Shown: positions 16,056 to 22,459 of the stretch, piece after piece | Position numbering within the stretch: position 1 is the stretch's first letter | Layout of the letters: every line of letters starts with the position of its first letter | Source of the DNA: Candidatus Thorarchaeota archaeon | GTDB lineage: Archaea > Asgardarchaeota > Thorarchaeia > Thorarchaeales > Thorarchaeaceae | Reading direction: 5' to 3' | Length of the DNA stretch: 22,481 nucleotides | NCBI GenBank assembly: GCA_004524595.1 | Contig: SDOA01000064.1 | Span: forward strand, 1 to 22,481 | The notes under the pieces: generated by a model | Databases searched by the model: none | Told to the model about the DNA's origin: nothing | The model's input: the letters and a program-made list of their open reading frames with translations, nothing else | Made by a program: the position numbers and the translations under genes

Positions 16056-16952
16056 CTACCTTCTGGACTTCTCAATCAGTCCATCAATAATCAGTCCTGC
16101 TATATCTAAACCAGTCACTCGTGAAAGTGCACTCCAGGATGGGGCTGCATTTGCTTCTATCACACAAGGTCCATCTGGTGATTCAATGATATCAATGCCA
16201 GTATAATCGAGTTTGAGTACTTCTGCGGTCTTTATCGCACATTCTTCATAATCTGGTGATAATGTCGTAAGTTCTGCCTCTCCTCCACCATGAACATTAG
16301 TACGCCATTCTCCCTCTATCCCTTTTGGAACATACCGATACATTGCACCAATCAACTTTCCGCCTATGACGAAGGCTCTAATGTCCCTCTCTGGTTTTTC
16401 TATCATTTCTTGGACATAGAGAACCTGACCTAGTTGATGGATGAATTTCATAGCTCGGTATGTGAGTTCTTTGTGTTCTGCCCGTATAGCACCCATACCA
16501 CGGGCACCAATTAATGGCTTAATCACAACATCTCCAACTTCTTCAACGAAGTTAATAGCAGCCTCTAGGTTCTCTCCAACATGTGTTCTGGGAACTCTAA
16601 TACCTGCCTTCTCTAAAGCGGTTAGTGTCGCATACTTGTCCTTCGCTCTTCGAAATGAGTATGCCGGATTCATCACATAAATCCCCGCATCTTCAAAATG
16701 TTCTAGTAGGCTTATCCTATAGGTTATCTGATCGCCAGTTCCAAATCCAATAGTTCTTACAACTACACCATCCATGTGAGATATGTCTTCTTCATCTAAG
16801 TAAGTGAAACGATTTGGGATTTGAGCTGAAATATCTGGTAATCTAAATGGCTTTGGTTCATGTCCTTTAGCTTTTATTGCATCAATAATCCCAGCGGTTG
16901 CCCAATTATTCACATTTTCGTGATAGACTACTCCAAAGAGGCGACGTACCAT
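16056..16952 (-). CDS. RimK-family ATP-grasp ligase (glutamate ligase type)
   Basis: 298 residues with the RimK layout. A pre-ATP domain (1-100) is followed by the ATP-grasp core with K145-P and the Gly loop GARGMG (149-154), ERDIRAFVIGG near 188-198, the substrate loop EWRTNVHGGG (215-224), D254 and the metal ligands E266-x-N268 (VIEANAAPSW). The family adds an amino acid, usually glutamate, to a carboxylate of a coenzyme or protein. MptN (tetrahydromethanopterin), CofF (F420), LysX and RimK are close relatives, and I cannot choose among them by reading alone. AGGGT at 16961-16965 lies 8 nt before the ATG. It is monocistronic by context, between convergent psmA and a divergent gene. Confidence 0.9.
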   Translation of the reverse strand: MVRRLFGVVYHENVNNWATAGIIDAIKAKGHEPKPFRLPDISAQIPNRFTYLDEEDISHMDGVVVRTIGFGTGDQITYRISLLEHFEDAGIYVMNPAYSFRRAKDKYATLTALEKAGIRVPRTHVGENLEAAINFVEEVGDVVIKPLIGARGMGAIRAEHKELTYRAMKFIHQLGQVLYVQEMIEKPERDIRAFVIGGKLIGAMYRYVPKGIEGEWRTNVHGGGEAELTTLSPDYEECAIKTAEVLKLDYTGIDIIESPDGPCVIEANAAPSWSALSRVTGLDIAGLIIDGLIEKSRR

Positions 16953-17090
16953 TATATTACACCCTGATTATGATATATGCCCAGAATTGTTAATCGTTAA
17001 AGCACTATCTACTTGTATCCAAGATAACCATTAAGTACACTTTCTGTTAGTTGATGATCTGTAATTCACTTGGGAGCGTACCAAAGTCTA

Positions 17091-18098
17091 ATGATCAACA
17101 AACTCGTAGAACTTGCAGAAAAACTATCAAATGAGAGAAAACATGATCCTGAGCTTTTGACTCGAATGAAAGTAGCTACTCAAGGTCAGTCTCCGCGTTT
17201 TTTACTCATCTCTCCCATCAACAGAAGTACGCAAGACCTGCAACTCTTCGGGATGAAAATGGGTGATGCGTTCCATGGAACTCGCGTTCCTAGAATGCCT
17301 TTGCTTCCACCAGAAAAGTCACCATTTCTTTTCACAGGTCCCGCAGCATATAACCAAGGATTTCCTGACAAGCGTGGAGTTATTCTGACCTTCGAGCATG
17401 AGGAATCTGAGGAAATAATACATCAATCTATTGAAAGCGTTTTATTCCACCCTGATCTTAATGGATTGCCTATCATTGCATTTCGAATCAACTATGATAC
17501 CGGTTCTGCACGTATTGTAGTGCATGGTAAAGGTCGCAACTATGAGACAGAGAATTGGTTGCTTTCAAGGATAAGATGTCCTGATCCAATGGACTCGAAC
17601 ACGCTTGTCTTGATCTGCTCTGATTCACGTGTGCAACCTCCCATTACTCCGGAAGGCGTTCCAATGGCCATCCAAACTTTAGGCGGCTATGTCCCTAAGT
17701 ACACTAACATCGATGACGAGACCAATCAATTGAACAGCTTCTTCAAGACGTGGCTTGATTCGAACAATGAATTCCAAAAAATTCTCATTATCGCACATGG
17801 AAACTTCGAAGGTGAAGGTCCATCTTGTGGGGCAGGACAAGCATGCCTTCATCCTGATAGGATAAAGAACACACTCTTACAACCAATTATTAAGGAACTA
17901 CAAACTGCTGCACAGCCCTTCGAAGAGGAACCAGCTGAAGATGCTGAAACAAGGGTAAAATCTCTCTGCTCAGCTATTCGAGAAAACCTCCTTTCGTATC
18001 CTGCAGTGAAAGATGTTGCAAATCTAAGAACAACAGAGTTCATTGATACTCTTCTAATGGATACTGTCACCAATACCCTCTCAACTTTTAAAATCTGA
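17091..18098 (+). CDS. divergent beta-carbonic-anhydrase-like protein
   Basis: 335 residues. The C-terminal half contains C176-S-D178-S-R180 (LICSDSRVQPP), the Zn/dyad motif of beta-carbonic anhydrases. Sixty residues later comes H236 followed by C246-G247 (AHGNFEGEGPSCGAG). Classic enzymes have H-x2-C; here seven extra residues separate the two ligands. Residues 1-165 form an additional domain that I do not recognise. Carbonic anhydrase activity is possible but not assured because of the altered Zn site and the added domain. The frame opens at a TTG (17070), but ATG 17091 is preferred since GGGAG (17072-17076) lies upstream of it, though 14 nt is a long spacing. It is convergent with the nuclease gene (4-nt gap). 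Confidence 0.7.
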   Translation: MINKLVELAEKLSNERKHDPELLTRMKVATQGQSPRFLLISPINRSTQDLQLFGMKMGDAFHGTRVPRMPLLPPEKSPFLFTGPAAYNQGFPDKRGVILTFEHEESEEIIHQSIESVLFHPDLNGLPIIAFRINYDTGSARIVVHGKGRNYETENWLLSRIRCPDPMDSNTLVLICSDSRVQPPITPEGVPMAIQTLGGYVPKYTNIDDETNQLNSFFKTWLDSNNEFQKILIIAHGNFEGEGPSCGAGQACLHPDRIKNTLLQPIIKELQTAAQPFEEEPAEDAETRVKSLCSAIRENLLSYPAVKDVANLRTTEFIDTLLMDTVTNTLSTFKI

Positions 18099-18102
18099 CG
18101 AA

Positions 18103-18768
18103 TCACAGGTATCCTGCATATGATACCATTAGGTCCTGATACTGCTCAAAATTGAGTATGAATGAATTGAACTTAAAGACTGGAACAATAGGTACTCCCT
18201 CATGCATTTCCACCTCTTCCACTAGCCAAGTTACTATTATTGGGATGAACTCGTATTTTCCCTCTTTCATTATGGTTATCTTTTGTAATAGTCTATCGAG
18301 CTGAGTGGCGAGCTTGAAAGTTCTCTCCTTCTGCTTTTCTGCAGCAGTTCGTAAGGCTGCAACTTTACTTCCTCTTATGCTCCACATTTTAGCATCGACG
18401 GATATCCCCAATCTCCCCCTAATCCCGATCACGTCAATTTCCATGCCTTTTACTATCGATGTCCCTCTTCTACGAAAACTCTCAGTACATAGGAAATCAT
18501 TTTCGACAAGAATTCCTGCAACAAGTCTTTCAAAATCCTTCCAAGTCATTAGTTTTACGACTTCTGCTATATCTGCACCCTGTTCGACTGCCATCATAGC
18601 CAAATCGATTCTCTTTCCCCGCTCTAACCTGTATGTTCCATCAGTGTTTTTGAAAGACCCAAGTGAGAGGACAAAATTCCTATCCAGATTTGCAAGGTCG
18701 GTAATAGTCTCTCTATCCTTGGTCTGTTCTAAAATTCTCAGGATAATTTCAGTTTCTTTGCCTGTCAT
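18103..18768 (-). CDS. PD-(D/E)XK restriction-endonuclease-like protein
   Basis: 221 residues. The nuclease core follows a helical N-terminal part: E80 (WKDFERLVAGIL), E110-I-D112 (GMEIDVIGIRG), and D125-A-K127 (SVDAKMW). This is the order and spacing of PD-(D/E)XK folds related to Mrr and Holliday-junction resolvases, with all candidate catalytic residues present. The N-terminal 60 residues may be a winged helix. No methyltransferase is adjacent, so a classical restriction-modification pair is not seen; DNA repair or an Mrr-like role are alternatives. The shared TATA at 18793 would start transcription almost at the ATG, so the mRNA is probably leaderless. It diverges from the acidic helical gene by 64 nt. 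Confidence 0.75.
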   Translation of the reverse strand: MTGKETEIILRILEQTKDRETITDLANLDRNFVLSLGSFKNTDGTYRLERGKRIDLAMMAVEQGADIAEVVKLMTWKDFERLVAGILVENDFLCTESFRRRGTSIVKGMEIDVIGIRGRLGISVDAKMWSIRGSKVAALRTAAEKQKERTFKLATQLDRLLQKITIMKEGKYEFIPIIVTWLVEEVEMHEGVPIVPVFKFNSFILNFEQYQDLMVSYAGYL

Positions 18769-18792
18769 GACATCGTTTTGTTTACCGCGTTA

Positions 18793-18801
18793 GTTTATAA
18801 C
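18793..18801. promoter_or_regulatory. shared bidirectional TATA-like box
   Basis: GTTTATAAC is nearly self-complementary (GTTATAAAC on the other strand). It lies about 28 nt before the nuclease ATG on the minus strand, predicting a leaderless mRNA. On the plus strand it lies about 36 nt before the ATG at 18833, predicting a 10-12 nt leader that carries AGGTGG. It is the only TATA-like sequence in the 64-nt gap. Confidence 0.55.
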
Positions 18802-18832
18802 CTCAGTTGGTCACAAAAGATTAGGTGGCATC

Positions 18833-19327
18833 ATGTCGGAATCGGAGTCAGGCTGGCAACGGGTTTTGAAGGCATTTGATGAGTGGATCTACTACGAATC
18901 TTCTGAGTTTGGTCCCTATACCGGCTACTTTTCATTAGAGAACTTGAGAGACCTCATGCATGGTGAAAGACTTAGCTGGATGAGTTCGATGATTGATGAG
19001 ATAATTCCAGGTCGAATCGATAGATGTCGTGAAGCCGCAATTGCCTTTGAGGACTTTCTACCTTACATGCCTGATCCAGATGCTAGAGAAGTTGTACAAT
19101 CAATGATAGATCTTACCCAAGTAATTGAAGATGCAATGCTTGCTATGAGTGACACTATTAGTAGTATGAAAGATGAATATGAGGAAGACGGTTTGGATGA
19201 AATTGCACCGTATCTATCAGATTTAGCAGATGGAGAGGAGAACATTCGCCATCATATGAGTATCTTCAGTCAAGGTTTTGCCAAGCTCCGAAGTCTTGGT
19301 CTTGAGATGCCTGATATGGAATCTTAA
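18833..19327 (+). CDS. acidic helical protein of unknown function
   Basis: 164 residues, strongly acidic and rich in Met, Ser and Leu, with no membrane segment and no Cys. It reads as a bundle of long amphipathic helices (for example EVVQSMIDLTQVIEDAMLAM), and the last third holds MKDEYEEDGLDE and a HHMS segment. I do not recognise a family. The start is well supported: AGGTGG at 18823-18828 is 4 nt before ATG. It diverges from the PD-(D/E)XK nuclease and may share its promoter, so co-regulation is possible (inference). The following 144 nt to the membrane-protein gene hold a TATA-like box and a palindrome. Confidence 0.72.
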   Translation: MSESESGWQRVLKAFDEWIYYESSEFGPYTGYFSLENLRDLMHGERLSWMSSMIDEIIPGRIDRCREAAIAFEDFLPYMPDPDAREVVQSMIDLTQVIEDAMLAMSDTISSMKDEYEEDGLDEIAPYLSDLADGEENIRHHMSIFSQGFAKLRSLGLEMPDMES

Positions 19328-19408
19328 TTTTGTGATTGACATGGAATGATTTGAATAATCCAAATTGAATCTAAAATCAACTATCCATACAATCATTATT
19401 ATTCTGAT

Positions 19409-19420
19409 AAAATTTAAGAA
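19409..19420 (+). promoter_or_regulatory. TATA-like box for the membrane protein gene
   Basis: The element AAAATTTAAGAA sits about 55-60 nt before ATG 19472. Transcription would start near 19440, leaving a leader of about 32 nt that includes GAGGGG at 19461-19466. Confidence 0.4.
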
Positions 19421-19425
19421 AGAAA

Positions 19426-19435
19426 CTCTTAAGAG
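19426..19435. promoter_or_regulatory. palindrome between TATA and start site (operator candidate)
   Basis: CTCTTAAGAG is a perfect 10-bp palindrome located directly downstream of the TATA-like element and upstream of the predicted start. The same TCTTAA half-site pairs with an inverted TTAAGA at 19414-19419 inside the TATA region. A repressor bound here would block initiation; the regulator is unknown. Confidence 0.35.
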
Positions 19436-19471
19436 AATCAAATAGGCTCCATTACAGACTGAGGGGCAACT

Positions 19472-20848
19472 ATGTCTAAACGGCTATCGTGGCTTAGGGA
19501 ATATCTCTCATTGCTATCAAAAAAAGCGCTAAAAAGATGGATGCTCATTGTACTCGCAATTTCTACGTTCTTTTTCGTTATGAATACCAGCCACAGTCCC
19601 GGACCTCTTGACTTGCTATTTGCAGTATCTGCGAGTATTGGATGGGTGATAGTCATAGGCCTTCCATTTTTGCTTGGAGCTTCATTATTATTTTCATCTG
19701 AGCTGACTCAGAATAATATCGCAGAGAAAGCAAGCAAAGAGAAGATCAGATTCTTACCACTATTCATTGTATACCTAATTCTAATGTCATTGAGTATTAC
19801 AATAATAGCTTTAATTGGTGTTATGGTTGTGCCCCTTATTCTGGGAAATCCCTCAATAATCCAATATCTACCACAAGTTCTTGGCTTATCGATCATCATC
19901 TCCGTGCTAATTGCGCCTATCTATTTACTACTTGCACTCTCTGTTGACAATGTACGTCTTGCAGTATTATTTGGTTTAGCGGCATCATTTGCTGTAATCA
20001 TAGCTTTTGGACAACCTCGATATCCTGTGAATTATCCTGAGATTGCTTTTCTTGAACCTGCTCATTTGCTATCTGCACTACTCTTTGTATCAATTGGTGC
20101 ATATGGTCAGTATGCAATGGATTATTATGTTGGAACTATGTTTGGATTAATCCATCTTGTATTACCATTTGGAGTATTGGTTATTCTCTTCTTTGTGGGA
20201 TATTTTGGTTCAAAAGTGATGTTTCTTAGTAACCTTCCTCGGTGGTCTTTAGAATGGGATGATTGGATTTTACGAAACAAGACCCATCAGGAGATTGACA
20301 GTCAAACCAGATCTGTTAAACTTCTTGCAGCACAACAGAGTCTTGATTTGCGGAGAAAAAAGGTAATGGCAGTTGCTATTGGAATTATTATAGTAATTCC
20401 TTTTGCATTTACAAGCTATGTTCAGGTAAGACAACAAGAATGGACTCAAGTTGTTTACGAGAGTCCATCTGGTGGTGAAACTCTTACTATTGGAGAATGG
20501 ACATATGGATCATTTATAGGCGTTGAACCATCACCGTCGATTTACCTATGTGTAGGTTGTTCAGGTCGAATACTAAATTGGGAGGGAGGAAGTGGATACA
20601 TAGAATACACTTTTCAGCATAGGGCAATGACATTGTTAGACTTTCAAAAGTTAAATGAAACAGAATTTGATGATCTATTTGGACATTCTTGGGGATCCAA
20701 CCATGGTACAACAGGACAATTTGGTGGTGGATGTGGTGGTCCTATTGGCAATAAAGACTACGTCTGGGTACTCAAATTCATTGATGTCAATGGAAAGACT
20801 TCAGGTTCAATAAATGTCTGGTTTCAAGTTATGATTAGAGCCCATTAA
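19472..20848 (+). CDS. polytopic membrane protein with extracytoplasmic C-terminal domain
   Basis: 458 residues. About six membrane helices lie between residues 20 and 260 (first near 22-40, then about 50-72, 90-122, 135-157, 163-180, 195-215 and 223-248; some are uncertain). A soluble basic loop of about 50 residues follows (WDDWILRNKTHQEI to LRRKKV), then a final helix (about 292-312) and a C-terminal domain of about 145 residues, Gly-rich, beta-like, with C-x2-C (YLCVGCSG) and a later GGGCGG. The N-terminal part resembles ABC-2-type permeases in layout, but no ATPase gene is beside it, so that is only a suggestion. The start is supported by GAGGGG 5 nt upstream of ATG. Confidence 0.75.
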   Translation: MSKRLSWLREYLSLLSKKALKRWMLIVLAISTFFFVMNTSHSPGPLDLLFAVSASIGWVIVIGLPFLLGASLLFSSELTQNNIAEKASKEKIRFLPLFIVYLILMSLSITIIALIGVMVVPLILGNPSIIQYLPQVLGLSIIISVLIAPIYLLLALSVDNVRLAVLFGLAASFAVIIAFGQPRYPVNYPEIAFLEPAHLLSALLFVSIGAYGQYAMDYYVGTMFGLIHLVLPFGVLVILFFVGYFGSKVMFLSNLPRWSLEWDDWILRNKTHQEIDSQTRSVKLLAAQQSLDLRRKKVMAVAIGIIIVIPFAFTSYVQVRQQEWTQVVYESPSGGETLTIGEWTYGSFIGVEPSPSIYLCVGCSGRILNWEGGSGYIEYTFQHRAMTLLDFQKLNETEFDDLFGHSWGSNHGTTGQFGGGCGGPIGNKDYVWVLKFIDVNGKTSGSINVWFQVMIRAH

Positions 20849-20871
20849 AAAAAGGAATAATCCTAGTAATG

Positions 20872-20889
20872 AATATCACTTCTGATATT
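20872..20889. repeat. inverted repeat downstream of the membrane protein gene
   Basis: AATATC and GATATT are perfect 6-bp inverted arms separated by 6 nt (20872-20877 and 20884-20889), 24 nt after the stop at 20848. It could be an RNA hairpin at the end of the upstream transcript or a protein site for the downstream regulator gene. No T-run follows, so a terminator role is weak. Confidence 0.35.
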
Positions 20890-20891
20890 GT

Positions 20892-20904
20892 CAAGAATAT
20901 CTTG
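20892..20904. promoter_or_regulatory. CAAGA-ATA-TCTTG operator candidate upstream of the regulator gene
   Basis: Five-base arms CAAGA and TCTTG flank a 3-nt centre. A further CAAGAT half-site overlaps the TATA-like ATTTAAGTA at 20919-20927. Sites of this kind just upstream of TATA and in front of a winged-helix gene suggest autoregulation (inference). Confidence 0.33.
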
Positions 20905-20978
20905 GCGCATCTGACAAGATTTAAGTAAAAATAAATCCTCTCAATTATGACCCACAAAAAAGTGAGGTGAAAAACGCA

Positions 20979-21077
20979 ATGGGTACAGAAACAAATACCA
21001 CTGCCCATCATTATCGGGTCTCAAACGTCAAAGGTGACTATCAAATTCAGTCACGAGGTGAACATGTTCTCCAGTGA
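20979..21077 (+). CDS. 32-residue ORF upstream of, and overlapping, the winged-helix gene
   Basis: ATG 20979 follows GAGGTGA (20964-20970) by 8 nt, the best ribosome binding site in this area. The 32 codons end at TGA 21075-21077, overlapping the ATG (21064) of the winged-helix ORF in another frame by 14 nt. Two readings are possible. It may be a leader peptide whose translation is coupled to the regulator, or the true N-terminus of the regulator if there is a frameshift (programmed or sequencing error) near 21060-21075. I do not recognise the peptide, which is polar (AHHYRVSNVKGDYQIQ) and not signal-like. Confidence 0.45.
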   Translation: MGTETNTTAHHYRVSNVKGDYQIQSRGEHVLQ

Positions 21078-21393
21078 CCGTAAGGTCTCTACTACTTTTA
21101 GTAATCTTGTAGCATCTTTCTTCCGCTTAGCAGATTCTCGGCTAAGTACCACCCAGAAGACTGTGTTAATGCAGAGTCACAGGTTGCTCAAGTTTCATGA
21201 CCTGACGGTTACGTCCTTGGCAGATTTAGTATCTCGTAGTTCTTCGGTTCCATATAGTACTGTAAAATGGAACCTACGCTCTCTCAAAGAGATAGGTCTG
21301 CTAACTGGTGGTGATATGAGCACTAAGGGAGAACTGGCACAGTTGACGCCAGAGGCTCAATTGTTGGCAGAACATTTGATGAATGTGCAGTAG
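21064..21393 (+). CDS. small winged helix-turn-helix transcriptional regulator
   Basis: 109 residues from ATG 21064. A winged helix is evident from about 35 to 100. LTVTSLADLVSRSSSVPYSTVKW gives helices 2 and 3, with recognition helix PYSTVKWNLRSLKEIGLL, followed by a short wing and a C-terminal helix (LTPEAQLLAEHL). It is predicted to be a DNA-binding regulator; target and signal are unknown. The start chosen has GAGG at 21055-21058, 5 nt upstream. GTG 21034 in the same frame has no such site. Its N-terminus overlaps the 32-residue ORF, and inverted repeats upstream suggest autoregulation. A strong hairpin terminator follows 7 nt after the stop. Confidence 0.72.
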   Translation: MFSSDRKVSTTFSNLVASFFRLADSRLSTTQKTVLMQSHRLLKFHDLTVTSLADLVSRSSSVPYSTVKWNLRSLKEIGLLTGGDMSTKGELAQLTPEAQLLAEHLMNVQ

Positions 21394-21399
21394 GACTAT

Positions 21400-21425
21400 G
21401 GGGGCTTTGTCAGCCCCCCATTTTT
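21400..21425 (+). terminator. GC-rich hairpin plus T-run terminator
   Basis: GGGGGCT (21400-21406) pairs with AGCCCCC (21412-21418) around the loop TTGTC, followed by TTTTT at 21421-21425. It has the textbook form of a bacterial intrinsic terminator, stands out in A+T-rich DNA, and immediately follows the regulator gene. Confidence 0.8.
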
Positions 21426-21469
21426 ACTAAGGTACTCGAAAGAAAATACAGAGTGCTGCCCTGTTCTCA

Positions 21470-21498
21470 ACCAATACTGCCATGCTTTACGTATTGGT
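21470..21498. repeat. 8-bp inverted repeat just after the UGA-interrupted gene
   Basis: ACCAATAC (21470-21477) and GTATTGGT (21491-21498) are perfect inverted arms around a 13-nt loop. On the minus strand the stem starts 1 nt after the stop of the gene ending at 21500. It probably acts as a 3' hairpin of that transcript. I see no conserved GAA/A bulge that would mark an archaeal SECIS element. Confidence 0.5.
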
Positions 21499-21499
21499 G

Positions 21500-22303
21500 T
21501 CATCGTATTTTCTTATCGAATTGCTCCCATGCTTTGGGTATGAGCGCCTTTACCTCATCGAGATTGTTCGCAGCCGTAAGGACAATATCCACAGACTTTG
21601 TATCCTTGGAGCTATAATCCCCAAGATTCCATTGAAGTGCTGTAGCTATGTCTTTTGGTCCGTTCTCGAGATTCTTTCCCAGGTCGCGATTTTCTACATC
21701 AATATGGAGCTTTATTGGAGATCCAATCTCCCAGGCATCAGGTCGTAGACGGGATGTCATAGCCACACACAATGGTGTTTCATCACAAGCGAACATAATA
21801 GCTGATTCTGGGTCGTACCTTCCAACATCATCTCTGTAGCTAGTTGGGCCTCCTACATCAAAGTCCATGATACTATAGAGTTTCAGGTCTCTAATGAGAG
21901 TACTGCTAAGATTTGTTGTCTTATATCGTACTAGAAGGATCGGGGAATTATAGCTCCAAACCTCAATATCTAATCGCAGAATTGAATCACCTCCCTCATC
22001 AGGAGCATGATCAAGAACAACGTGTAATCTTCCAGATTCTGCTTTCTCGCTTACGAGTCTTATTGAATCACTCTCTGTGGAGCTTATCATATGAAACACT
22101 CCATCCTTGAGATAGGTGAGCCAAAACCCTCCTTTGTAATCCGCGGGATTTCGAAGCAGTAATTGCTCTTTTCCATCTGCGTTAATTAGACCGAGTCGTT
22201 TGATGTAGAAACCTAAGCGACCTTTTCCTCAGGATGAACACTCGACAGTATATGCGATATCCAACCTCGGATTTCGCTTTCCAGTTTCTAGGATTTCTGA
22301 CAT
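21500..22303 (-). CDS. hypothetical beta-rich protein gene interrupted by one in-frame TGA
   Basis: Read from ATG 22303 the frame runs 267 codons to 21500, with a single internal stop, TGA at codon 25 (22229-22231, after YTVECSS). The sequence on both sides is clearly protein-like and continuous: MSEILETGKRNPRLDIAYTV before it, then GKGRLGFYIKRLGLINADGK and onward to the GTG at 22099 where a conventional call would begin (codon 69). The upstream start has GTGATT 4 nt before ATG and a TATA-like box at 22348-22355. The protein is mostly beta strands, perhaps a beta-sandwich of the kind attached to glycosidases, with no signal peptide; the family is unknown. The stop may be a CGA-to-TGA nonsense mutation, a sequencing error, readthrough or recoding. 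Without readthrough only a truncated product could be made. Confidence 0.68.
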
Positions 22304-22315
22304 GACCAATCACTA

Positions 22316-22330
22316 TACCTATGCTAGGTA
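22316..22330. promoter_or_regulatory. perfect palindrome at predicted transcription start (operator candidate)
   Basis: TACCTA-TGC-TAGGTA has perfect 6-bp arms. It lies between the TATA-like box (22348-22355, minus strand) and the ATG at 22303, covering the expected start site near 22326. A further overlapping AGGTA copy follows at 22331 side. This is where an archaeal repressor would bind. Confidence 0.45.
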
Positions 22331-22347
22331 GGTATCTTACTCTTCTT

Positions 22348-22355
22348 GATATAAA
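22348..22355 (-). promoter_or_regulatory. TATA-like box for the UGA-interrupted gene
   Basis: TTTATATC on the minus strand is close to the archaeal TATA consensus. It lies about 48 nt before ATG 22303, which predicts a leader of about 20 nt containing GTGATT. It supports 22303, not 22099, as the gene's original start. Confidence 0.5.
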
Positions 22356-22459
22356 CATCCGTATAGGTTCGTCCACTAATAATTAGACATTATCTCACTG
22401 TTCATAAAGTTGATAAACGAGGTTAATGTTTTCAGAGTCAGTTTTGGTGGGTTATTATA

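Noticed and set aside
21470..21498. The 3' hairpin as an archaeal SECIS element
   Set aside because: The stem is a plain 8-bp helix with a 13-nt loop and no visible GAA/A internal bulge, so selenocysteine is not supported by structure, only not excluded.
22182..22376. Minus-strand 64-codon ORF near the right end
   Set aside because: It overlaps the interrupted gene in another frame, crosses its predicted TATA and palindrome, and its Arg-rich product has no features. A shadow frame is more likely.
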